From Capra hircus (Eukaryota > Chordata > Mammalia > Artiodactyla > Bovidae), in contig NC_030836.1 in the NCBI RefSeq assembly GCF_001704415.2, forward strand, positions 24,278,001 through 24,342,000: a DNA stretch of 64,000 bases, written 5' to 3'. The notes beneath the pieces are model-generated. The model did not search any database, was not told the origin of the DNA, and saw nothing but the letters and a program-made list of their open reading frames with translations. Below, in pieces: positions 54,943 to 64,000 of this stretch (position 1 is its first letter; every line of letters begins with the position of its first letter). The position numbers and the translations under genes are program-made.

Positions 54943-55161
54943 GGTCTTCCTTGGTGGTCCAGCGGCTAAGGATCTGCCTTCCAATGCAGGGGACACAGGT
55001 CCCATCCCTGGTTGGGGAATGAAGAGCCCACACGCGGTGGGGCAACTGAGCCCGCGTGCCACACCAGAGAGAAGTCCACGCGCCACAACTGAAGAGAGCC
55101 CATGCATGCCGCAAGCGGATGCGATACTGCCAAAAATAGACAAGCATCTTAAAAAGTAAAT
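54943..55161 (+). mobile_element. CHR-family SINE
   Basis: TCTTCCTTGGTGGTCCAGCGGCTAAGG, CTTCCAATGCAGGGGACACAGG, GGCAACTGAGCCCGCGTGCCAC, GCCAAAAATAGACAAGC. The target duplication is AAAATGTGTAGTGG (54,929-54,942) and AAAATGTACAGTGG (55,162-55,175). Confidence 0.93.
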
Positions 55162-55175
55162 AAAATGTACAGTGG

Positions 55176-56339
55176 ATTCACTGTGCCGTCTTAGACGATA
55201 AACTCCTACCAGCTAACAGTTTCATTAAGAACCTCATTATTCTGGGCACTCGCTCTAAACGGAATTCAATAAATATATTTCCAACCACAAAGAAATATGT
55301 ATATAGGCCTCTGGCCTTCAAACACGGGGATTAAGCCAAAACTGAGTGTCCACAAGGATACTCGAATTACCTGCCACTAAATCTGGCAGGCTCAGTAGAC
55401 ACAACAGCTGACAACACAGGATGCCCGGCCCTGCGCTCTTTTCCATCTGTCCAGGAACACTGGTCACCTTCAGAATCAGAACCCCGGGCAGCCTAGAGCG
55501 GTGGCTCTCACGGGAGTGGGCCACAGCTGGGGTGGGGCAGGAGTTTGAAACAGCATATTTGATGTTATAAATCTACCATTTTAAACAAACAACTAAAAAG
55601 GCCCAATGTTTTTTATAAGGTATTCTATAAAGTTTGGCAGAATTTTGGTTCATGTGAAACTACTAAAGAGACATTAATTCTCTAAAGACACACCTAATCT
55701 TATTCTTACATCCCCTCTCTCCTCCCAATTCAGAGTGTGATGCCTTTACATTAACGGATATTAGATTTTTTTTTTTAACATCCGAAAAACACTGAGTTAA
55801 AGTTTTGTGAGTTGGGGAACCAGTCATTTTCTTTCTGGAGAGTTCAGACTGAACTGTGTAAGCACCAGCCCTCCACAGTAAGTGAGGTTACCTAAAGATG
55901 CGTTGCACAGTCCCAGCAGTAGCCCCGGATACCTTCACACGGAGAGGACCAGCCTGTGGCTGACAGCACAGGAGGGCCCTCCCTGCCTGAGCCGTGGCAG
56001 ACAGACCTCATGGCTACCTCTTTGGGGTGCCACTCCTTCCCCCAAAACAGCTGCAATGCATAATTCTTTCCTTGGGTAAATCACTTAAACAGGGCGTGTC
56101 GAAATTCTCAAAAATCCTAAAAACAAAACAAAATCCTAAAGTGAAAAGGCTTCATGTACAAACTAAGGGCCACTGGAAAAAAAAAGAAAAAAAGGGAGCC
56201 CAGCCCCCACCTGAGCATACCCCAGATAATACCTGAGTCCCTGAGCCACAGAAAACTGCCCTTTTCTACCAAAGCTCATAAAAGTCTGTCCTACTCCAAA
56301 ATGTGCCTTGGGGTCCAACACGGTACAAACTCCAAAAAA
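55176..56339. other. NAV2 upstream intron, no feature recognised
   Basis: Unique-looking with A-rich runs near 56,115-56,200. No exon recognised. Confidence 0.4.
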
Positions 56340-56935
56340 CAAATGATGTGCTCCTCAGTGATTAAAACACCATGCTTGAGTTGCCATATGATTCAGCAAT
56401 CCTACTCCTGGGCATTTATCTGGAGAAAACCATAATTCAAAAAGATACGTGCACTCCTAAGCTCACTATGGCACTATTTACAATAGCCAAGACGTGGAAA
56501 GAACCTGAGTGTCCATCAGGAGAGGAAGGGATAAAGAAGACATGGTCCATATACACAATGGGATACTCCTCAGCCATAAAAGAGAGTGAAATAAAGCCAT
56601 GTTCAGCAACATAGATGAAACTAGAGATTATCACACTAAGCGAAGTAAGTCAGAAGGAGAAGGACCAATACCATATGACAACATCTGCATGTGCGATTGA
56701 AAATACGACACAAATAAGCTTATCTATAGAAACAGACTCACAGACGCAGAGAACAGACTTCTGGTTGCCAAGGAGGAGGGGTATGGGGGAAGGATGGCTC
56801 GGTAGTTTGGGGAGAATAGGTGCAAACCATTATACACAGAATGGATAAAGAACAGAGTCCTACTGTATAGCACAGGGAACTATATTCAATATCGTGATAA
56901 ACCATAATGGAAAAGAATCTTAAAACACCCCTGTG
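56340..56935 (+). mobile_element. L1 LINE 3' end
   Basis: TTGAGTTGCCATATGATTCAGCAATCC, GGGCATTTATCTGGAGAAAACCATAATTC, TTTACAATAGCCAAGACGTGG, TCAGCCATAAAAGAGAGTGAAATAAAGCC, AAACAGACTCACAGACGCAG and CCTACTGTATAGCACAGGGAACTATATTC run in L1 sense order. Several 77-93 codon frames here are L1 debris. Confidence 0.92.
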
Positions 56936-58019
56936 TTCATCTCTACATGGACATGCAGCGGTCTCATTTCACCATACTCTGCCTTCTCTATCATCTTGGT
57001 GTTGAAATATCACATGTTTTTTTAAAAAATCATCTTCCCTACCTCCCACTTAGGATACCAACCTGAAAAGGTTGTACCTCTAAAACTTTAAAATGCAACC
57101 AGGCATTAAGAAGAAAACCAGTAATACACAGTCTTACAGAATGACAGAATATTAGATCAGGAGTTGGGGGGGAGGTCCCCAAGATTACTTGGTCTGAGGA
57201 TTTCTCAGACGAAGAACTGACACTCAAGAGTTTAAGTGATTTACTCAAGGAAACACAACTAGGAAATAGTCACTGCTGTGTCTTTGTTTTAATATATTTT
57301 TGCGCTTAATAAATTTATCATGTTCAACAAATCTTTTATAGTAAAACTGAAGTTTGGTTCCCCTATTTTCCATTTTGTTACAACTGTTTTATCTATTTAT
57401 CTCCTTGTGTTCCAGTCTCTCAACAAGCTCAATAAATGTAGGACCAGTATTAGTATAATTATGATCATAATTATTGTTTTTGAGCTTATATTTTTGCTTC
57501 ACTGCCCACAGTCCCTAGATTGTGATTAGAACTCTTGAGATAGGTACCTAACAAATGTTCGTGATGAACTAAATGAAAGAATAAATAATAACCCAGAATT
57601 AAGTTGTTTCAATATAAATATAATATGTGTCTTAAGGATTTAAAGAATACAAAGAAGTGAGACATCCTTGCATCTATTTAGAGAAAAGTTAAATATAGTC
57701 ACAGAGGCTAGGTTAGCTAAAGGCTTCAAGGAAGACTTCTAGGAAGTTGGGGGCCCCCCCACGCAGGGAAAGTTAGTAAGAAAGGGCTTGGAAGGGAGGG
57801 TCACAGGTCCCATTCAAGGGACAGTGTGGCATGAACAGAGTTCCCCGTGGAGGGAACAATGTCAGTGCCACTCTCAGCGACTCCTGAACCTGCGCTGAAG
57901 GCAGTCATGCTGTCCTGTGGCTGAACTCTCACTGTCTGTGGTTTTTCTAAAACAAAGTAAAAAGTGAAACCAGCAGAGCAGGGAGTTCAGTTGGAAAGGC
58001 ATAACTGCCCCTTGAATTC
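56936..58019. other. NAV2 upstream intron with a degraded MIR
   Basis: A reversed MIR-like relic lies at about 57,150-57,270 (GATTTCTCAGACGAAGAACTGACACTCAAGAGTTTAAGTGATTTACTCAAGG), and a possible L2 tail near 57,500-57,580. No exon. Confidence 0.45.
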
Positions 58020-58039
58020 AATATGTATGGACCTGGACA

Positions 58040-58400
58040 GTGCCATCGGCGTGTTTGCATGAAGGACAGGGTGCATCTTCCCCCAGCGAGGCAGCTGCTG
58101 GAGCCAGGAGGTCACGTGGGCAGGAGATACCCAGGAGTCCAGCATCCAGGCAAACGGGCCAGCCTGGGGACAGACAGAGCCGCAGGCGGTGTGAGGAGGG
58201 AGGGGCGGGGCACCCCTGGGCAGCTGGAGCCCTCTGGCGGGAAGGGTGGGCTGAGAGGGAGCCAGAACCCCGGGCAGGGACCTCCGGAGCAGGAATCAAT
58301 CAAAAGCTGGTTGTCTACAGGATGCTCGAATTACCTTCTATCACGGCTGTAGGAGCCGCAGTCGCAACAGCTGCACAGACAAAGGAACGGGGTCCCTGAC
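58040..58400. other. GC-rich, CpG-bearing stretch
   Basis: CpGs are clearly more frequent here than in the surrounding intron (for example GGCGTG, GCCGCAGGCGG, GGGGCGGGGC, GCCGCAGTCGC), and three overlapping frames of 93-119 codons are open. No protein family is recognised. It could be a small CpG islet or simply GC-rich intron. Confidence 0.35.
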
Positions 58401-58849
58401 TTTCTCAGGCTTCCACTTGTTCAAATGTTTCTACTTTCATAAGAACGAGAGATGGATCGGCTGAGCAGGGGCAAAGCGGAGACCCCCAACCTTGCATCCT
58501 TAGAGCGAGCTTACTCCATACTGTAACCTTTTTACACTTGAAGAACCTACGGATTTCATTACACAACCAAGAGAGTGTGACTCTCAGGAACATCTGGGCG
58601 GGTGTGCAGTCAGTTGATTCTCTACAGCCCCTCCGAAGGCCGCCAGTCCAGAACCTGCAGACGGGGAAGGAGGCGGGTCTGATTTTTGTGCTTATCTGAA
58701 GGGGGCTTGCGTGAGAACATTTTCAGAAGGAATAGCTTTTGTGCCCAGCTACCACCCGCAGGCTTGTCAAAGAGACCTTCTCCTGAGCCCAACACCCAGC
58801 TCTGCTCCATCCTTATTAGAACCTCAGTGATTTCCATGGGAACCAAACG
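58401..58849. other. NAV2 upstream intron, no feature recognised
   Basis: No exon or repeat recognised. Confidence 0.4.
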
Positions 58850-59290
58850 CCCTGAATCTTAGGCTGGGAAGAACTCTTACAGCTCCCTTCTCTCAGCTTC
58901 TCATCTCATGCAACAATTCCTTCTGCAACGCGTGGAAACAGGTTTCCAGGTTCTGCTTGATCACTCTCAGGAACAGGAAGGAGGCTCATGTTCTTACAAG
59001 GAGCCCAGCCCGCTTCGGACAGCTTTGATTTTCAGCATGTTTTTTAACAGTCACCTTCGTGTTTAGGAAATAAAAAATGGAAGTCTAACCTCCAGTTTCA
59101 GTTTGGTCCTTTTAAACCTATTGCTCTTCTAAGTATTTTCCATGTCAAGCAGATCTAGCTTCTGCGAACATTTTTATGACATTCAAACCCTTTTCCTTGC
59201 TTGTCACCCTTCCCTAAACAAACCCTTGCCTGATTCTGAACCTCTTCAAACCTGGCACCAAGAACAAAACAGACACTGTCTGGCCAGCAG
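58850..59290 (+). mobile_element. Possible L3/CR1 LINE relic
   Basis: AGGCTGGGAAGAACTCTTACAG at the start and CCTTGCTTGTCACCCTTCCC, AAACAAACCCTTGCCTGATTCTG and CTCTTCAAACCTGGCACCAAGAAC further on resemble very old CR1/L3 3' sequence. It is highly diverged. Confidence 0.4.
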
Positions 59291-59419
59291 ATACTCTGTC
59301 ACTTCCCACATTATTATCCTACCAATCCAGTTGAAGGTAGGATTTATATCTTTATAAAGAGAGATCTTTAGAACCTAAAACTCAGCAGGTGGCAGCACCA
59401 AGTCCTCAAGCTTCCTGAA

Positions 59420-59610
59420 ACTGGCTGTGTCCCTTAGTAGTCGAATGACCTTGGACGAGTGACCTCTTTTATCCACAGTTTCCATGTGTACAAAATGGGG
59501 ATAATAACAGTGTTACGGGCCTCCTAGGATTTCTCTAAGAATCTAATGATATAATACCTGAAAAGCACCTGCCATATTAAAAGTACTCCAGAACACTGGG
59601 TGCCCTTATT
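59420..59610 (+). mobile_element. MIR SINE
   Basis: GTAGTCGAATGACCTTGGACGAGTGACCTC, CACAGTTTCCATGTGTACAAAATGGGGATAATAACAGTG, AAAAGCACCTGCCATATTAAAAGTACTCC. Confidence 0.8.
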
Positions 59611-59689
59611 ATCAGCAACAGCAGTAGCATCAGAACCAGTGGTACCACTGATATAATTACCCTCTTTCTCTCTCCCTTCATTTCAAACA

Positions 59690-60260
59690 CATGACCAAGC
59701 ACATACAGCAGGTCTGGCAGGAGATGTCAGAAATGCAGGTGTGAAAAGACACAATTCCTCTGCTCACAGATATCCTAATCTAGGGGACAGACAGTTATAC
59801 AAACAGACAAAGCAAAAGGAACCAAGATGAGCCATCTGCGAGGCATTACCAGCTGTTTGGGACCCACCGGAGGGAAGCCGACATCTGCTGGTATTGTCAG
59901 GGAAGGCTTCCCAGCTTCAGCAGATTCTTAAAGGACTGCAGCAGGTGGGGGGAACGGAGCAGGGAGGGATTTATGGACAGAGAGAGACTGACCACATGCA
60001 AAAGGCACAGAGGTCTGAGCGCGTGGCACGTCCATCAAGGAAAATGTCAGTGGTCCAGAGTGGCTGGGCCAGAATGCCAGTGGGGGAGGAATGGGCATTC
60101 AGGGGCCAGTGGAGAGGACAAGCTATGGGGCTGGGCAAGCAAATCCCTCATTAGTTCCCCATGAAAAGGAGGGCTTCCTTTGTGCCAAGCACTGTGCTGG
60201 GCACAGGAGATACGTGGTCAGTGAGGCAGACACGCTCTGTCTCCACAAAACTTACCCTCC
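59690..60260 (-). mobile_element. L2 LINE fragment, reverse orientation
   Basis: GACAGACAGTTATACAAACAGAC, GGGAAGGCTTCCCAGCTTCAGC, CAAAAGGCACAGAGGTCTGAG, and a terminus-like TGTGCCAAGCACTGTGCTGGGCACAGGAGATACGTGG. Confidence 0.6.
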
Positions 60261-60339
60261 AACAGAAGACACCATGGAGGGCCAGGTGTCTCAGCATGCT
60301 AGACAATGCACGGGGTGGGGTGGGGCAGCTGTACTTTCC

Positions 60340-60855
60340 AAAGACGGCTCCACAACATCGCCATCCCAAATGGTCTTCTTCAAGGTGGCCCGTGCCCTGA
60401 GAGGTGGGATCTACGCTCCCTCTAGTGAACTGGAGGCCTGTGACTGCTTTGACCAACACAGCTGGGTGAAAGTGACACTCTGCGACTTCCAAGGTAGAGG
60501 AGAAAAGGCCACCTTTGCTTTGCTCGCGGTAACACTTGTCCTTGGGGCTTGGAGGCTTCCAACTTCAAAGGAAGCCAAGCCACAGAGAAAGGTACGTGCG
60601 TCCTTACCTTCAAGTTGTCCCAGCCTAAGTGTCAGATGTGTGCGTGAACAAGCTTTGTAACAGCACAGACCCCCCACTATTAAGCCAGCTCCAGCCCTGG
60701 GGGCCTCCCCACTGAGACTCCAGACGTGGGGAGCACAGACAGGCCGTCTCTGCTGTAACCTTGTCCCAATCCTGAGACAGAGACCTGTGAGCATCATGAA
60801 ACACTGCTTTCCAGCCGCCAGATTTTGGAGTCATTTATCATACAGCCACAGAAAC
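60340..60855 (+). mobile_element. Ancient mammalian interspersed repeat (family not named)
   Basis: ACTGGAGGCCTGTGACTGCTTTGACCAACACAGCTGGGTGAAAGTGACACTCTGCGACTTCCAAGG, AGCCCTGGGGGCCTCCCC and CAGAGACCTGTGAGCATCATGAAAC follow a known widespread old repeat. The 189-codon plus frame at 60,091-60,660 and the 128-codon minus frame lie across it. Confidence 0.5.
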
Positions 60856-61309
60856 TCAAGAGTTTACCCGCCAGGCAAGGTGGGGCCCCTGAGAAATGAT
60901 AAGCAGGTGATCATGTAATCAGATTAATACTCTAGAAAGAGTTTTCTAGCCCAAGAGTAGGATGGACTTGTTGGATACGCACTGGGATCAGAGGTGAAGA
61001 AAGCAAGGAAAGGGCAAATGCAATCATCTTGGGGAGAAACCTGAGCAGAAAGACTGGACAAAACCACGGTAAGAGACAGTGAAGAGAGAGAATCCACTGA
61101 CCCTGGTGACCAGCCTTCCAGGAACAACAGAACAGAAGAGTCTGAGATTCTTCCTGATTTTCTGGCTGTGGAAGAGAAATGGATATGGAAACGTAAGAGG
61201 AGAATCAGGTTTGAGGGGGAGAAGAAGGGCTAGATTTTTAACATGCTTACGCAGATTACAGGGTTCTCAGAAAACATCCTGAGACAGGGTGGCTGCCCCT
61301 CTGCTTTGC
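60856..61309. other. NAV2 upstream intron, no feature recognised
   Basis: No exon or repeat recognised. Confidence 0.4.
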
Positions 61310-61500
61310 AGTCAGGTGTGTGGGAGTCCCCGCCCCTAACTCACCAGCTCTGTGACCTTGGGCAAGATACGGATGCCCTGTGAGTCCCTGCGTCCCTGTT
61401 GGGAGGAGCAGATGACCACATGGACGACGGTGAGGGACAAGAGACAAGGTGTATAAAGCGCTGCACACCGAGCCAGGCATTTAGAAATGCTCTCTAAACA
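61310..61500 (+). mobile_element. MIR SINE
   Basis: AACTCACCAGCTCTGTGACCTTGGGCAAGATACGG and GTGTATAAAGCGCTGCACACCGAGCCAGGCATTTAG. Confidence 0.75.
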
Positions 61501-62420
61501 GTAATACAGGGTAGCTGCTATTTCCATCACCATGATCCTTATTGCTAACTGTTCTGCATACTTGGTCAGAAGCTTTGTGCACAGGAGGCCTGGCTGCAGG
61601 GCATTAAACGAAAGCCGTTCCCAGGAAACCTCACACACACCTCTGGAGAAGGGTTTATTCAACCGTAAAGCCTGTGTCCACCTCTAAAATAGCTGCACCA
61701 GCCTGCCAAGGCGGGAGGGAAGCCCGGCTGTTAGCTGTCTTCAATCTCTCTGTCTCCCTCCCTCTCTTTCAACTCAACGGTTGAGTGGTTTTAATTAACA
61801 ACTCCCACAGTGTAAGGCAAAAGTCAGTCGATTAATAAAGCTCTAACGTGCCGTGCATGGTTCTGGGGTCTCCGGGTGGCACTGAGCTTGTAATTGTGTG
61901 TTTTGTTTGGGTTTCCAGTGGGTGGGAGGCTATACGACTACAATTTCCTCAGAGAAGTTCACATATCACATGCACAAAGGCTGGAAACCACCGGTGACTA
62001 AAATGCCCACTTTGGTGAGACTTCATGGCCTGAAGCCACATTGCGGTGAGGTGCTTCAAGAAATCACCATGCAGGAGGGGCTCAAACTCAACCTTCCTGA
62101 CTCTGACCATCTCATTGGTTTTTGTTTCCAAAACACACACATCAGTTTCCTCCCCACTCACTGTCTGCTGGCCAGCACCTGGAGAATGTTGATACAAGTG
62201 TTTCTAATGCTATAGCAAAACCTAAGCCATTTAATTGAAACGAAATGCAAAATAATGCTTTTGAGGCAAACAAAAGTATTCCCTTTTGCCCCCACCTCAG
62301 CCAGCCTCTTTGGTCCTTCCACAAACACTGGCCAAGTGAAAGTTTGTATGCAACTCAACCCTCCAAGCCTTACCCTTTGAACATCACCCTCCATCTGTTT
62401 ATATGGTTTTAACGCTCCCT
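61501..62420. other. NAV2 upstream intron, no feature recognised
   Basis: A CT-rich stretch near 61,740-61,775. The 105-codon plus frame at 61,898-62,215 has no family similarity. Confidence 0.4.
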
Positions 62421-62430
62421 AATATGGCAC

Positions 62431-62746
62431 CTGCAAGGAGATCCAACCAGTCCATTCTAAAGATCAGCCCTGGGATTTCTTTGGAAGGAATGATGCTAAA
62501 GCTGAAACTCCAGTACTTTGGCCACCTCATGCAAAGAGTTGACTCATTGGAAAAGACTCTGATGCTGGGAGGGATTGAGGGCAGGAGGAGAAGGGGACAA
62601 CAGAGGATGAGATGGCTGGATGGCATCACTGACTCGATGGATGTGAGTCTGAGTGAACTCTGGGAGTTGGTGATGGACAAGGAGGCCTGGAGTGCTGCGA
62701 TTCATGGGGTCGCAAAGGGTCGGACACAGCTGAGCAATCTGAACTG
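62431..62746 (+). mobile_element. BovB LINE 3' end with a perfect 10-bp target duplication
   Basis: CTGCAAGGAGATCCAACCAGTCC, GGAATGATGCTAAAGCTGAAACTCCAG, GCTGGATGGCATCACTGACTCG, TGCGATTCATGGGGTCGC, ending TGAGCAATCTGAACTG. AATATGGCAC is repeated exactly at 62,421-62,430 and 62,747-62,756. The sequence is close to the family consensus as I remember it. Confidence 0.95.
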
Positions 62747-62932
62747 AATATGGCACAGGGGAAACCAAGGGTGTGTAATGTTCACAGATGTCCACTCCTC
62801 CTTTTTGGTCTTGCCTTCCATATAATTAGAGCTATAGCAAGAAGCCATACTACAGAGTCCTGGAGCACAGGCTCTGAATTCAGCCTGGTTAAACACCTGG
62901 TCCCATCAGTTACTGTAACTGGGAAGAACAAA

Positions 62933-63368
62933 TGTGACTCCATATTGGAGCTGTTTCTTTGGCTTTGTGTTCTATTACTTTTGCTACAGGTTGGGAATGT
63001 TGTCTATAGCCTGAAATAGACAGGATACTTGTCAAGGCTCTGACCTTTAAGGGTGTAGCACTTTTCCATTCATATAGAGAAAAACAGTTGTAGAACAGAG
63101 TATAACATGTGTCTTATTGAGAATTACAGGGACATAGTATCTGACTGACAGTGGGCTGCTGCAAGAGCCAAGGATTCTGACCTTAAGAAGTCTGCAACAA
63201 CCAATCACACGCCCTCTCTTTCAGTGTAAACAGAGCCTGAATTCTAATTTGAATAAGATGGTTCTTTGGGACACCAGTCCACTATCCTCTCCATCTGCTG
63301 GCTTTCTAAATAAAGTTGCCATTCCTTTACCCAACAACGCATCCCTCAATTTATTGGGCTATTGTGCA
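62933..63368 (+). mobile_element. Probable solo LTR of an endogenous retrovirus
   Basis: About 436 bp starting TGTGACTCC and ending TTGTGCA, with LTR-like landmarks: a CCAAT box in CAACCAATCACACGCC near 63,200, AATAAA in TTTCTAAATAAAGTTGCC near 63,308, and a 3' part CCCAACAACGCATCCCTC. No internal viral genes and no clear target duplication are seen, so the boundaries are approximate and the family is unassigned. Confidence 0.5.
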
Positions 63369-63374
63369 GTGAGT

Positions 63375-63560
63375 GGTATGAGTCTGGACTGGGTAACATT
63401 ACCAGCTGTGTGACCTATTCAAGTAACCTAACCTCTCTGAGCTTGGTCTCCTCAATCATAAAGAGAGGATGAAAAGCAGCCTTTATTTCAAAAAACTGAT
63501 GTAAAGGACAAGTGAGATAATGCGTGTAGCGAGCTCCACTGAGCGCCCAGCCCACGAGAG
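63375..63560 (+). mobile_element. MIR SINE
   Basis: GTATGAGTCTGGACTGGGTAAC, CAGCTGTGTGACCTATTCAAGTAACC, CTCTCTGAGCTTGG, AAGTGAGATAATGCGTGTAGCGAGC. Confidence 0.78.
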
Positions 63561-64000
63561 AGACCGCAGAGCAGCTTAGCTGTTGTGAATTCCAGTACCA
63601 CCGCTGCGAGACAGGCAAAAGGACACGTGCTAGCAGGCAGGCTGGTTGACTTCTACGTGGCCTTTTCCCAGCTCAGCAGAGCCAACACCACATTTATTCT
63701 GTCCCACGTTTCTAACAACTTGAGCTGTCTTTACCCTTTAAACTTCATTGTTCAAGTATGTGGGATTTCTCATTTCAAAACAGATGCCTGGGCAATGGCA
63801 AGTACAAAGCTCTGGGAACTGGGACACAGACTCCAATGATGCAGCAAAGAGAGACACAGAACCCCATCTCCAGCTTGTTACAAGATCAAGAGGTGAATAT
63901 GGGCTTGATTTATAGCTGGGAGATCCTGGAGACAGACGTGGGCCTCTCCTTAGACTCTGAATCTTATTTTACTCTGGAGTCTCAATAAAAGCATCATCCC
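63561..64000. other. NAV2 upstream intron, no feature recognised
   Basis: No exon or repeat recognised. Confidence 0.4.

Larger units (their letters stand above)
1..64000 (-). other. NAV2: NAV2 locus, intronic sequence flanking one exon
   Basis: This is an inference from the single exon at 42,124-42,246. Everything to its right (42,247-64,000) is upstream intron and everything to its left (1-42,123) is downstream intron of a minus-strand gene. I looked on the minus strand for the neighbouring NAV2 blocks (ending in ITSG upstream, starting WDDSSSVSSGLSD downstream) and did not see them, so both introns appear to run out of the window. Large introns are normal for this very long gene. Confidence 0.7.

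Noticed and set aside
58023..58399. Overlapping 109- and 119-codon plus frames in the GC-rich stretch
   Set aside because: GC-rich sequence has few stops. The frames are arginine/glycine-rich with no recognised domain and overlap each other in different frames.
60091..60660. 189-codon plus-strand frame
   Set aside because: It starts at the edge of an L2 piece and runs across an old interspersed repeat. No domain or splice signals.

Overview
The window is mammalian nuclear DNA from a ruminant, probably a pecoran such as a bovid. The evidence is the repeat content: many Bov-tA and BOV-A2 SINEs, four BovB (RTE-type) LINE copies, CHR-family tRNA-derived SINEs and a mariner ITR hairpin of the cattle type. 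Old MIR, L2, L1 and hAT/MER5 relics common to placental mammals lie beneath them. I cannot tell the species from sequence alone. No bacterial, phage or organelle features are present.

I could support one coding exon of a host gene: an internal 123-bp exon on the minus strand at 42,124-42,246. It has an AG acceptor and a GT donor and encodes the conserved block MTDGGLGLYTRRLN...NTSLGLGDAD, which I recognise as neuron navigator 2 (NAV2). The window is therefore read as two large NAV2 introns flanking this exon. The gene runs right to left: about 21.7 kb of upstream intron at 42,247-64,000 and about 42.1 kb of downstream intron at 1-42,123. I found no second NAV2 exon.

Layout. 1-11 kb: intron with old MIR, L1 and L2 pieces, a mariner hairpin, and a small minus-strand frame at 6.15-6.35 kb with a nearby AATAAA. 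11.7-15 kb: a MIR, a Bov-tA, then a CHR SINE inserted at the edge of a 1.7-kb minisatellite (about 27 units of about 63 bp). 15-32 kb: sparse intron with scattered SINEs and L2. 33-35.8 kb: a dead BovB with a younger 5'-truncated BovB inside it. 36-40.2 kb: SINE cluster. 42.1 kb: NAV2 exon. 43-45.5 kb: SINE cluster with nested insertions. 47-64 kb: further BovB, L1, L2, hAT, CHR and Bov-tA copies and a probable solo LTR near the right end.

All long open frames in the window are explained by the minisatellite, by transposons, or by stop-poor repeat sequence. The points most worth a second look are the minisatellite with its higher-order structure and SINE-marked birthplace, the nested BovB and SINE insertions with readable target-site duplications, the antisense orientation of every BovB copy relative to NAV2, a possible 44-bp frame-shifting cassette exon 3.7 kb upstream of the NAV2 exon, and the small minus-strand frame at 6.2 kb. 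I found no convincing new biological system.
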